Assembly (NCBI RefSeq): GCF_008274585.1
Contig: NZ_VTRT01000005.1
Span: 1-64,000, forward strand
Length of the DNA stretch: 64,000 bases
Direction: 5' to 3'
Source: Pedobacter sp. BS3
GTDB lineage: Bacteria > Bacteroidota > Bacteroidia > Sphingobacteriales > Sphingobacteriaceae
Under the pieces are notes generated by a model. That model was not told where the DNA came from. It ran no database searches and was given only the letters and a program-made list of their open reading frames with translations. Shown one piece after another: positions 17,586 to 26,513 of this stretch. Numbering within the stretch: position 1 is the stretch's first letter; every line of letters starts with the position of its first letter. Made by a program: the position numbers and the translations under genes.

Positions 17586-19451
17586 ATGAATAAAATCCCT
17601 AAACTGATTACCAGCCTGCTGATCGCCGGTTTTAGCAGCTTGAACATGATGGCACATGCTCAGAGTAATGATCTTTCAATTATTCCGCAGCCACAGCATC
17701 TTAAAGAAAATGCCGGCGAGTTCCGGATAAATTCAGCAACTAAGATCGTTTATGACAAAACAACACCCGGATTAGCAGATATTGCTGCTGACCTGGCTGC
17801 AAACCTGAAAAGCCGTTTAGGGTATCCGGTTAAAGTAACCAATGTTATAAATGCCGGTGTGGGCGCAAACATCATTGTTCTAACTGCAAAAAATGCCATC
17901 GACACATTAGGGAATGAAGGCTACACCTTATCCGTTGATCGTAACCAGATTACGGTAAGAGCACCAAAAGCCAATGGCATTTTTTATGGTGTGGAAACTA
18001 TCTACCAGTTGCTCCCTGTGATGAAGAAAGGAGAAACGGTAAAGTCACTTGCTGTGCCTGCTGTTGAAATAACAGATAAACCCCGTTTCGGCTGGCGTGG
18101 GGCCATGCTGGATGTAGGGCGTTATTTTTACCCGGTAGATTTTATCAAGAAGTACATCGATTACCTGGCCATGCACAAAATGAATGTGTTTCACTGGCAC
18201 CTTACCGAAGACCACGGCTGGCGTATCGAAATAAAAAAATATCCGCGATTAACCTCGGTTGGCGCATGGCGCACCGGTACGCAGGTCAGTCATTCGCCGG
18301 TTGTGATTGATTCTACCGCCAACGGCGGATTCTATACCCAGGAGCAGATCAAGGATGTGGTGGCTTATGCGCAAAAGCGTTATATCACCGTTGTGCCCGA
18401 AATTGAAATGCCGGGGCATTCGCTGGCGGCTCTGGTGGCATACCCGGAATTATCCTGCACCGGCGGCCCGTTCAAAATGCCGGTAGCCTGGGGAATACAG
18501 AAAGATATTTATTGTGCCGGGAATGAGCAGACCTTTAAATTCCTGGAAGATGTATTAACCGAAGTAGTGGCGCTGTTTCCAAGTCCGTATATTCATATTG
18601 GAGGCGATGAGGCGCCCAAAGACCGTTGGAAAGCCTGTCCGAAATGCCAGGCACGCATTAAAGCCGAGGGATTGAAGGACGAGCATGAACTGCAAAGCTA
18701 TTTTATTAAACGCATTGAAGACTTTCTGCTCACCAAAAATAAACGCATTATCGGTTGGGATGAAATTCTTGAGGGTGGACTGGCTCCCAATGCCACGGTA
18801 ATGAGCTGGCGGGGCGTAAAAGGCGGTATTGCGGCAGCAAAGCAGCATCACGATGTGATTATGACGCCCAACACAACCCTGTACCTGGACTATTACCAGG
18901 GCGAGCCTTCATTAGAGCCTGTTGCCATAGGCAAGCGGGTAACCACACTTGAAAAAGTATATCAATATGAACCCGTTCCGGCCGAACTATCTCCCGAAGA
19001 AGCAAAATATATTAAAGGATTACAGGCCAATATCTGGGGCGAATACATTCATAAACCTTACCAGGCAGAGTACATGACCATGCCCAGGCTGTCTGCTGCG
19101 GCAGAAGTGGCGTGGACACAACCCAACCTGAAAAACTGGGAAGATTTTAAACGCCGTATGGAGAAACAGTACGATCGCTATGCCAGCATGAATATAAACT
19201 ATGCTAAAAGTGCGTATAACGTATGGCCAACAGTAACGGCAGATAAGGCAGCTAAAAAGGCTACTGTAACGTTAACCACCGATAGCTATCAGCCGCAGAT
19301 TTATTACACGCTCGATGGTTCGGAACCCACAACCGCATCGTTAAAATATACGCAGCCGTTTGAAGTAACCGGCCCCGTAACCATAAAAGCCGCCAACTTC
19401 AGGAATAATGAAAAGCTGAGTAAAGTAACCATAAAACAGGTAAATCCGTGA
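17586..19451 (+). CDS. Beta-N-acetylhexosaminidase, GH20
   Basis: 621 residues with a signal peptide ending at MAHAQ. An N-terminal GH20b domain (about 30-165) is followed by the catalytic TIM barrel. HWHLTEDHGWR and IPG-type EIEMPGHS motifs are present, and HIGGDEAPK places the catalytic Asp-Glu pair at D341-E342. A C-terminal chitobiase-like domain (about 550-620, YTLDGSEPT) is typical. It releases terminal GlcNAc or GalNAc from glycans in the periplasm. The position between sulfatases and another esterase supports degradation of an amino-sugar-containing sulfated or acylated glycan. Confidence 0.9.
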   Translation: MNKIPKLITSLLIAGFSSLNMMAHAQSNDLSIIPQPQHLKENAGEFRINSATKIVYDKTTPGLADIAADLAANLKSRLGYPVKVTNVINAGVGANIIVLTAKNAIDTLGNEGYTLSVDRNQITVRAPKANGIFYGVETIYQLLPVMKKGETVKSLAVPAVEITDKPRFGWRGAMLDVGRYFYPVDFIKKYIDYLAMHKMNVFHWHLTEDHGWRIEIKKYPRLTSVGAWRTGTQVSHSPVVIDSTANGGFYTQEQIKDVVAYAQKRYITVVPEIEMPGHSLAALVAYPELSCTGGPFKMPVAWGIQKDIYCAGNEQTFKFLEDVLTEVVALFPSPYIHIGGDEAPKDRWKACPKCQARIKAEGLKDEHELQSYFIKRIEDFLLTKNKRIIGWDEILEGGLAPNATVMSWRGVKGGIAAAKQHHDVIMTPNTTLYLDYYQGEPSLEPVAIGKRVTTLEKVYQYEPVPAELSPEEAKYIKGLQANIWGEYIHKPYQAEYMTMPRLSAAAEVAWTQPNLKNWEDFKRRMEKQYDRYASMNINYAKSAYNVWPTVTADKAAKKATVTLTTDSYQPQIYYTLDGSEPTTASLKYTQPFEVTGPVTIKAANFRNNEKLSKVTIKQVNP

Positions 19452-19542
19452 GGTCAGACTTTAGATATCAAACATAAGATTTTAGGCAAAGCCAATATTT
19501 TAGAAAAGCAAATACGGCAAAACATCGGTTACAGTAGTCCTG

Positions 19543-19622
19543 TGTTACGCTCATACACCTGCAAGCCTGCCCCGATACCTCGCGGGCCTTAACCACAGGC
19601 CGGTATCCGCTTCACCCAGGTT
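19543..19622. repeat. Dispersed repeat C, copy 1
   Basis: The segment containing GCCTGCCCCGATACCTCG and CCGGTATCCGCTTCACCC recurs inverted at about 21068-21150 and directly at about 40019-40100, with a weaker inverted relative at 43637-43680. It lies in the 418-bp gap between the hexosaminidase and an SGNH gene, which has no coding frame of note. Confidence 0.8.
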
Positions 19623-19775
19623 TATGAAACAACGGTACATGCAGCTATTTAAGGCATTTACACTGCAACCTTTGTGCCTTTGTGGGTGTATCAAGAAATA
19701 ACATATTGTTGACGGCATTAGAAGATAAAATTGGAACCTTTGTGTCTTTGAGACTTTGTGGCATTCCTTAAATTT

Positions 19776-19795
19776 CCTTAAATTTTGTTTATTTG
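19776..19795 (+). promoter_or_regulatory. Shared AT-rich upstream motif
   Basis: The motif CTTAAATTTTGTTTA here is identical over 15 bases to 23432-23446 upstream of the polyol permease operon, and TTTGTTTATTTG matches 11308-11319. It lies about 75 bases before the SGNH start. It may be a promoter or regulator site common to the cluster. Confidence 0.4.
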
Positions 19796-19869
19796 TTCTG
19801 CCGATTATGATTGCAATTAATTTACACCAGCGGTAACCACATAACAAGTTAATATCAAAACTATTATAC

Positions 19870-20970
19870 ATGGATCACCTAAAATTAAAATTCATTATTG
19901 CTGCATGGGCTTTGTGTCTGACTGTGGTCGTTAAAGCACAGGATAAAAATCAGTTGGTTTACACTGATGTAGCGTCATTGCCACTTACCGGTAAGGTTTT
20001 ACCAACCAAAAATCCCTATCACAGGGTAGATACTGCAACGTATCCTGCATTACCGAAAGCAGTAAAATATCTGCTGACACAATCTGCGGGTATTGCTGTG
20101 CATTTTACAACAAACAGTACTAAAATAGGAGCTAAATGGTGTGTTAAAGACAATAAGCCGGGAGTCAATCAGGTACCGATCAATCAAAAAGGACTTGACC
20201 TGTATATTAAACGAGATGGTCAGTGGGTTTTTGCGGGCGTAGGTAAACCTTCAAAAGAATGTAACGAAGGTGTTTTAGTGCAAAATATGGAAAGCGGAAC
20301 CAAGGAATGTCTGATGTATTTGCCTACTTATGATGAAACAACCAGTTTGCAAATTGGCGTGGAAAAAAATGCTTCGTTCAGGGTATTGCCCGATCCGTTT
20401 AGCAAGCGTATCCTGATCTATGGCTCCAGCATTACACAAGGTGCGGCTGCCAGCAGGCCCGGTATGGCTTATCCTGCCCGCTTGTCCCGTGAAACCGGTC
20501 TTAACTTCCTGAACCTTGGCCTGAGTGGGAATGGGAAAATGGAGAAGGCTGCGGCTGATATGATCATTGATATTGATGCAGATGCCTATATCCTGGATTG
20601 CGTGGCAAACCCGTCGCCGGAGCAAATTAAGGAGCGTACGGCTTATTTGGTAAACACTATTCGTAAAGCGCACCCCAAAGCGCCCATCATAGTGATACAA
20701 AGTGTTGTACGTGAAGGAGGAAATTTCGACCAGGTCATTCGTAAACGCGTAGCCGATCAGAACACTGAAATTGTAAGACAGGTAACCGCCCTGCAAAATG
20801 CAGGAGTAAAAGATTTGTACATGATAAAAGGAAAAAGCCTGTTAGGTACAGACCACGAGGCCACCGTTGACGGAACTCACCCCACCGATTTGGGTTTTGA
20901 CCGCATGCTGACCGAGCTGAAGCCGCAGATCATAGACATTCTGAAGAAATACGGCATTGCCGGAAAATAG
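19870..20970 (+). CDS. Secreted SGNH hydrolase with GxDLY domain
   Basis: 366 residues, signal peptide ending near VVKAQ. G108-L-D-L-Y112 is the GxDLY motif that names the N-terminal accessory domain (PF14607), and the catalytic Lipase_GDSL_3 domain follows: G185-S-S-I-T-Q-G with nucleophile S187 (GSS in place of GDS), then D334-G-T-H337 with catalytic Asp/His. It probably de-esterifies glycans. It appears monocistronic, with a palindrome just downstream. Confidence 0.82.
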   Translation: MDHLKLKFIIAAWALCLTVVVKAQDKNQLVYTDVASLPLTGKVLPTKNPYHRVDTATYPALPKAVKYLLTQSAGIAVHFTTNSTKIGAKWCVKDNKPGVNQVPINQKGLDLYIKRDGQWVFAGVGKPSKECNEGVLVQNMESGTKECLMYLPTYDETTSLQIGVEKNASFRVLPDPFSKRILIYGSSITQGAAASRPGMAYPARLSRETGLNFLNLGLSGNGKMEKAAADMIIDIDADAYILDCVANPSPEQIKERTAYLVNTIRKAHPKAPIIVIQSVVREGGNFDQVIRKRVADQNTEIVRQVTALQNAGVKDLYMIKGKSLLGTDHEATVDGTHPTDLGFDRMLTELKPQIIDILKKYGIAGK

Positions 20971-20986
20971 CTGGTGCGGGAGGGAT

Positions 20987-21019
20987 AACGCTGACAGGGT
21001 TTTAAACCCTGTCAGCGTT
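20987..21019. terminator. Long palindrome after the SGNH gene, possible terminator
   Basis: AACGCTGACAGGGTTT at 20987-21002 is complementary to 21004-21019. The effective hairpin is about 14 bp with a TTTA-type loop. There is no T-tract, so it may be a REP-like element and not an intrinsic terminator; it also sits downstream of the convergent sensor kinase. A related GCAGACAGCGTT palindrome is at 40124-40158. Confidence 0.5.
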
Positions 21020-21059
21020 GATCTGCATTAAGAAAGATAATAGCAGCATTGTTTTAACA

Positions 21060-21155
21060 AAAATAAACCCGGGTGAAGCGGATACCGGCCTGGTGTGTAA
21101 AGCCCCACGAGGTATCGGGGCAGGCCCGCAGGCGTATGAGCGTAACACGGGACTA
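21060..21155. repeat. Dispersed repeat C, copy 2 (inverted)
   Basis: The reverse complement closely matches 19535-19625 (GCTCATACGCCTGC, GCCTGCCCCGATACCTCG, GGTATCCGCTTCACCC). It lies between the converging SGNH and sensor kinase genes. Confidence 0.8.
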
Positions 21156-21206
21156 TCCCAACCGATACTTGCTGCACCTGCTTTTCCAAAAATAAAAGGT
21201 GTACTA

Positions 21207-23167
21207 TTAGCCAGCTGTCCCGGGCAGCAGGATAAAAAAGACCGTTTCGTTATTGGCGCTGGTTACACCGAATGTTGCTCCCATTCTGAGGGCAAACTCC
21301 TTACAGAGCAATACGCCCAGCCCGATGCCTTTTCTGGCACTCTCTTTAATAGTAACGGCATTGTTCTCCAGAATCTCACTCAGCTTATTGGGAGCTATGG
21401 TTCCGGTATTTTTAACATAAATTTTGTAATTCCCGTCTGCAATTTCGGCGCCAAGCTCAATAGAGCCGTTATCCGGTGTAAACTTGGTGGCATTATCCAG
21501 GAAGTTCCTGATAATGACCGATAAATGTCCTTTGTCTGTGGTCACCTCATTCGGTGAGGTCATGCTGATGTGCATCTTTATTTTGCGGGCCGCCGCCAGA
21601 TGCTGATACAGCTTTATGTGTTCTTCGAAAAACTGTTCCAGGTTAATACGCTCAGGTTTGCTGCCGGTGTTTTTCATTTGCGAGAACGACCATAAGAGCA
21701 GGTTGTTAAGCCTGTCGTTAACCAGCTCGATCTGGTTTTTAGTGTCGGTCATGTACAGGTTAAACTCTGCATCGTCGATAAGATTTTCCTGTTTTAAGGT
21801 TAAAATCCCGGCAAGATTTGATAACGGGCTTCGCATATCGTGAACTACAATGCTGAACAGCTTGTCTTTAATGGCATTGCTGTCCTGTAGCTTGGCCAGG
21901 GTTTCCTGCAGCGTTGCCGTTTTTTCATCAATAGCTTGTTGCAGGGATATGTTTTTTTCGTTCATCAGCCTGGTATTGGCTTCTTCGGCTGCCAGCTTTT
22001 CTTTTTGTAACACTTTAATGCGGTCTGCCAGGGCAAAGGCAAGCAATAGCATCTCGGCAGTGGCGCCTATAGGAATGTACTGCCAGGTGTAATCCGTCAT
22101 GGGGAAGACGTTATAAAAGCTTAGAATGGTGTAGGCAATGGCAATGAACAGGCCGGTAAAGGCAATGATATAATATTTGGCCGGTTTGAATCCCTTTCTG
22201 TAAACAAGGATCCCGGCGATCATGAAGATGACGGTTTGGAGGATGGCTAATATCTGTAACAGGTTGGTTGCCAGCGAACGCATGCCAGACAGTGCTACAA
22301 TTAAATGCAAGGCCCATAATGCCAGCAATATATTTACTATTTTGTAACAGGTATTGCAGTACTCTTTTAACTTTAAAAAACGGATGGAGAACATAATGGC
22401 TGCCATATTGCCTACGCCGGCTATGGCGAAGCTGAAATGTACCGTAAAATCTTTAAAGCCGTCGCCAAATAAATAGCTGTAGCCCCGCAGGTATCCTACG
22501 ATGTAAAATCCGCCGAATAAAATGAATAAGATGTAATAAAACGTGCTTCTATCCCAAACTGATATCCATAGGAATAAGTAGAATAAAAAGAGGGAAATAA
22601 AGAAGCCGATATAAATTATTTCCAGCGAGTGGCGTTTAATGAGGGCATTGAAGATCACCTTTGAGGTGCCCATTTTAACCGGGATGCTGATAATGTTGCT
22701 ACCACTGATGCGGGCGTATAAGGTGTCTGTTTTTCCCTTGTCCGGAAGCCTGAAAATAAAGTTCGAAGAAACCAGGTATTTGCTTGCCAATGGAGCATGA
22801 GTTCCTGATACTAATGTGGTATACTGACCGTTCTGCTTGAAATAGAGTTTAATGGTATCGATATTAGGCTGATCAAAAACCAGGTAATTTTCGCCACGGG
22901 CCAGGGCTTGTAAACCATTTTTATCCAGTAGGCGTTGCGGGTAACGCCTTTGCCGAAAATATCTTTCTTGCCGGGCTTAAAATTGGCCTGAAAATCAGGC
23001 GACGAAACATCGTAAATGGTCAGCTTTGTAGTGGTATCCTCGTAAAAACCTAACTTTTTGCCAAGATTTTCATAGGGTTGGCTGGCTATATCAATTGCTT
23101 TCTGTGCATGCAGTAGCAATGGAAAAAGCAGTGCAAAAAAAGATAGTGCCAATTTTAGTTTGGGCAT
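21207..23167 (-). pseudogene. 7TMR-DISM sensor histidine kinase, split by a frameshift
   Basis: Two overlapping reading frames make one protein of about 653 residues. The start at 23167 encodes a signal peptide (LLHAQ) and the beginning of a DISM extracellular sensor domain to YWIKM. A run of five T (22918-22922, A5 in the sense strand) appears to lack one base: with six A the product reads YWIKNGLQALARGENYLVF and continues into the rest. The rest holds seven membrane helices, a coiled coil, HisKA (HDMRSPLSNL, phospho-His), an N box (NFLDNATKF) and a G box (GIGLGVLLCKEFA). All kinase motifs are intact, so the break is recent, a sequencing error or a slippage switch. There is no response regulator beside it. 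It lies between catabolic blocks, facing them. Confidence 0.85.
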
Positions 23168-23543
23168 CCGAAAGAGCGTTGATTAATAAGGTACTAAGTT
23201 AGGAAATCAATTGATATTATTGGTTGTTTGAAGTTGTAAGTTTTACGTCATACATTTTGCGTTGGGGGCGTTGTGATTATGACCTGCAACCATTAGGTTA
23301 ATAGCGATAGCTGATAACAAATTCGATAACGTTTAAACATTGTCGAATAACAACGATTGCAACAAAGTAAATGTACCAGGTTGCAGCTAACCACTAACCA
23401 CTAACCAACCCATTTAAAACACTTTTTTTTTCTTAAATTTTGTTTAAATAGTTTTTGTTTTGTTTATTTGAATGAACTATGAATAAGCCGCTGATAACAT
23501 CTAACTGATTCTTAAGCTAACAATAACCTAATAAAACGAAAAG
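23168..23543. promoter_or_regulatory. Divergent regulatory region between sensor kinase and polyol operon
   Basis: The 376-bp gap holds an imperfect 26-bp palindrome at 23322-23347 (TTCGATAACG..CATTGTCGAA, symmetric except two base pairs), a short direct repetition CTAACCACTAACCA near 23388, and AT-rich motifs at 23431-23446 and 23455-23477 shared with 19776 and 11303. There is no gene. The palindrome could be an operator for either divergent gene. Confidence 0.45.
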
Positions 23544-24827
23544 ATGAACCAAAACAATTCACAACCTTCTTTATTGGATAAAGTGGGAATTCCCGGTAAG
23601 CTTGGCTGGGGCTACTTAGGTATTTTAATTTTCATGATGGGCGATGGGGTAGAGCAGGGTTGGTTAAGTCCGTACCTGATCGGTCGGGGCATGACCATTC
23701 AGCAATCGGCGTCGCTGTTTACCGCTTATGGCGTTACCATTGCCATTTCCTCCTGGTTTTCGGGCGTACTGGCCGAAGGTTTTGGCCCTAAAAAGACCAT
23801 GCTGATGGGATTGCTGCTTTACATTTTAGGTACGGCAGGCTTTGTAGGTTTGGGTATGCCCGATCTGCATTTCGGTGTGATGCTGATCACTTATGCTATC
23901 CGCGGATTCGGCTATCCCTTGTTTGCTTATTCATTCCTGGTTTGGATCACCTACAACAGTCCCCGCGAAAAGCTGGGCCGGGCAGTAGGCTGGTTTTGGT
24001 TTGTATTTACCGGCGGATTAAACGTGTTCGGCGCTTATTACTCAAGCTGGGCTATCATCAATTTAGGCTACCTGAACACCTTGTGGAGCTCAATTTTCTG
24101 GGTGTCATTAGGTGCGTTGTTCGCCCTGGTGTTAAACCGCGATAAGTTTAAAACCAGCGAGGCCCGTGGCGAAAGCAAAGCACAGGAACTGGCAAAAGGT
24201 CTTACTATTATAAAGGAAGAACCCAAAGTGCTGTTAGGCGGCATTGTGCGCATTATTAATACTACGGCGCAATTTGCGTTTCCGGTATTCATGCCTACTT
24301 ATATGGCAACACACGGGTTTTCAACTACCGAATGGCTGCAAATATGGGGAACCATTTTTACGGCCAACATAGCTTTTAACCTGATATTCGGCTTTGTGGG
24401 CGATAATTTCGGCTGGCGCAATACAGTAATGTGGTTCGGCGGCTTCGGGTGTGGTGTTACCACGTTGCTGTTTTACTATTCGCCTGCACTATTTGGAAGC
24501 AGCTTCTGGCTGGTTATGCTAAGCGGTGTATTGTGGGGAGCGTTGTTGGCCGGTTATGTGCCGCTGTCGGCCTTGGTTCCATCATTGGTTAAGAAAGATA
24601 AAGGCGCCGCTATGGCGATATTAAACCTTGGCGCAGGACTGGCCGTGTTTGTCGGGCCCGCAATTGTCGGTTTATTTATTGGAAGTGCAGGTAACGAAGG
24701 AGTGGTATGGATCCTGGCCGGGTTATATTTCCTGAGCGCCATACTTACCCGCTTCATCACCTTGCCGGATAACGCCAAAACAGCGCACCATGCCGAAGCC
24801 GTTAAAACAGATCCTGTGGTGAGCTAA
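23544..24827 (+). CDS. MFS polyol permease (RbtT/DalT-like)
   Basis: 427 residues with about 12 membrane segments. GWGYLGILIFMMGDGVEQGW at the start and the region GFGYPLFAYSFLVWI resemble the polyol permease family that carries ribitol, arabitol and similar sugar alcohols by proton symport. It heads a tight operon with an SGNH esterase, a 2-hydroxyacid dehydrogenase and two FGGY kinases, which fits import of a pentitol, tetritol or related sugar followed by phosphorylation. The exact substrate is not deducible. Confidence 0.82.
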   Translation: MNQNNSQPSLLDKVGIPGKLGWGYLGILIFMMGDGVEQGWLSPYLIGRGMTIQQSASLFTAYGVTIAISSWFSGVLAEGFGPKKTMLMGLLLYILGTAGFVGLGMPDLHFGVMLITYAIRGFGYPLFAYSFLVWITYNSPREKLGRAVGWFWFVFTGGLNVFGAYYSSWAIINLGYLNTLWSSIFWVSLGALFALVLNRDKFKTSEARGESKAQELAKGLTIIKEEPKVLLGGIVRIINTTAQFAFPVFMPTYMATHGFSTTEWLQIWGTIFTANIAFNLIFGFVGDNFGWRNTVMWFGGFGCGVTTLLFYYSPALFGSSFWLVMLSGVLWGALLAGYVPLSALVPSLVKKDKGAAMAILNLGAGLAVFVGPAIVGLFIGSAGNEGVVWILAGLYFLSAILTRFITLPDNAKTAHHAEAVKTDPVVS

Positions 24828-24840
24828 AAAATTGAATGTC

Positions 24841-25509
24841 ATGAAGATCAGATTAATTATTCTTTTCCTGCTACCGGTTACGTTTGCCGCTGCGCAAACC
24901 GTAAAATGGGACAGCACCTACCGTCCGGGCAGCTATGAGCTGAAGGTTGAGCAGTTTAAAAGCTATCGTCATTCAACAAGCGATATTGTTTTCCTGGGTA
25001 ACAGCATAACTGCCGGAACCGACTGGCATGAGCTGTTGAATCTGCCGCAGGCCAAAAACCGGGGCATTTCGGGTGATATTACTTTCGGTGTGCTGGAACG
25101 CCTGGACGAAGTGATCAACGGGCATCCGGCCAAGGTATTCATCCTGATAGGTATTAATGATATATCGCGTAACATTCCGGATGATGTTATCATTAACAAC
25201 TACCAGCGTATGGTAAGCCGCATTAAAACCGGCTCGCCGAAAACGAAGATCTATTTCCAGACCGTGCTGCCGGTAAACAACACGTTTACACAGTACCCCA
25301 ATCATTATAATAAAGACGAACACATTGCAGCCGTAAACGAAGGCTTAAAAAAGATCGCCGCCAAAGAGCACATTACGTTGATAGACCTGCATTCGCATTT
25401 CCTGGATAGCGAAGGACGCCTGAGCAGCGAATATACCCGCGAAGGGCTGCACCTGAATGCCGCCGGCTACCAGGTGTGGGCAAAAGTGCTGCAACCTTAC
25501 CTGAAATAA
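24841..25509 (+). CDS. Secreted SGNH/GDSL esterase, small form
   Basis: 222 residues from the ATG at 24841; a TTG nine bases earlier is less likely. Signal peptide ends near FAAAQ. G53-N-S-I is block I with nucleophile S55. GIND (104-107) gives block III. The last block reads E201-G-L-H204, with Glu where the catalytic Asp usually stands. It resembles acetylhydrolase/GDSL proteins in Bacteroidota glycan loci. It sits 13 bases after the permease, so its substrate is likely the ester of the compound that is imported. Confidence 0.8.
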   Translation: MKIRLIILFLLPVTFAAAQTVKWDSTYRPGSYELKVEQFKSYRHSTSDIVFLGNSITAGTDWHELLNLPQAKNRGISGDITFGVLERLDEVINGHPAKVFILIGINDISRNIPDDVIINNYQRMVSRIKTGSPKTKIYFQTVLPVNNTFTQYPNHYNKDEHIAAVNEGLKKIAAKEHITLIDLHSHFLDSEGRLSSEYTREGLHLNAAGYQVWAKVLQPYLK

Positions 25510-25534
25510 ATAATACCATATAACGATTAGAAGC

Positions 25535-26509
25535 ATGAGAATTTTAATAACAGCGCCGTACAATGATAAGGGACAGAGAGAAGTTCAGAAACTTTTTGGT
25601 GAGGTAATATACCGGCCATGGAAACCGCATGGCCGGGCGTATAACGAGCAGGAATTGATCAGCTTATTGCAGGAAACGCAGGCCGATGCCCTCATAACCG
25701 AGCACGATGAGGTAACCGAAAAAGTGATCAGGGCATTTCCACACCTCCGGTTTATCGGTGTATGCCGCGGTACACCATCCAATGTATCGGTGCAAACCGC
25801 TAAAGAGCTGGGAATTTCTGTATTCCATACTCCGGCCCGTAATGCGCAGGCTGTAGCCGAGATGTTTATCGCAAATGTGATCAATCTCCTGCGCAAAACC
25901 ATCCCGAGCTGGCAGTGGCTAACCGGCGAAAACTGGGGCGAAGGTGCGCACACATCCTACCTGCAGTTTAAAGGTAATGAGCTGGCCGGCAAAACCATCG
26001 GCATGGTTGGCTTCGGTGCTGTAGGGCAGCGTATTGCCGAAATGGTTGAGAACTTTCCCTGCCAGATAAAATTCTTTGATCCGTATATTGATTCACCAAA
26101 ACCGGAATATGAAAAAACAACCATCGAAGATGTGTTTGAAACCAGCGATGTTGTTTCCATTCATTTGCCGGTAAATGATGCTACCAAAGGGATGATTGGC
26201 GAAGACCTGATCTCACGCATGAAACCCGATGCTATTTTTGTGAACACGGCCCGTGCGGTAGTCGTGAAACGCGAAGCGTTGCTTAATGCGCTGGAAAATA
26301 ACAAAATTCGGGGTGCGGTGCTGGATGTATTTGACCATGAGCCGCCCGATGCCGTTGATTATAAAATAATTAAAATGCCCAATGTGCTGGCCACGCCGCA
26401 TACCGCAGGCGCTACCTTCGAGGTAGAAGACCATCACGTCAATATCCTGAACAAAAAGCTGGTGAACTGGTACACCGCAGAAAAAGAAAATCAAACCTTA
26501 GCCAAATAA
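25535..26509 (+). CDS. D-isomer-specific 2-hydroxyacid dehydrogenase
   Basis: 324 residues. G159-F-G-A-V-G164 is the NAD-binding loop. The catalytic triad is R240 (NTARAVVV), E269 (DVFDHEPP) and H289 (TPHTAG), as in phosphoglycerate, glycerate and hydroxypyruvate dehydrogenases. There is no signal peptide. It is between a permease/esterase and two FGGY kinases, suggesting oxidation of a hydroxyacid sugar derivative or reduction of a ketoacid in the same pathway. Start ATG 25535, 4 bases before the next gene at its end. Confidence 0.85.
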   Translation: MRILITAPYNDKGQREVQKLFGEVIYRPWKPHGRAYNEQELISLLQETQADALITEHDEVTEKVIRAFPHLRFIGVCRGTPSNVSVQTAKELGISVFHTPARNAQAVAEMFIANVINLLRKTIPSWQWLTGENWGEGAHTSYLQFKGNELAGKTIGMVGFGAVGQRIAEMVENFPCQIKFFDPYIDSPKPEYEKTTIEDVFETSDVVSIHLPVNDATKGMIGEDLISRMKPDAIFVNTARAVVVKREALLNALENNKIRGAVLDVFDHEPPDAVDYKIIKMPNVLATPHTAGATFEVEDHHVNILNKKLVNWYTAEKENQTLAK

Positions 26510-26513
26510 TAAT

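Noticed and set aside
20987..21019. Firm intrinsic terminator call
   Set aside because: The hairpin is long but lacks a T-tract; kept only as a possible terminator.
21018..21524. 168-residue plus-strand frame
   Set aside because: It reads repeat C and then the antisense of the sensor kinase end.
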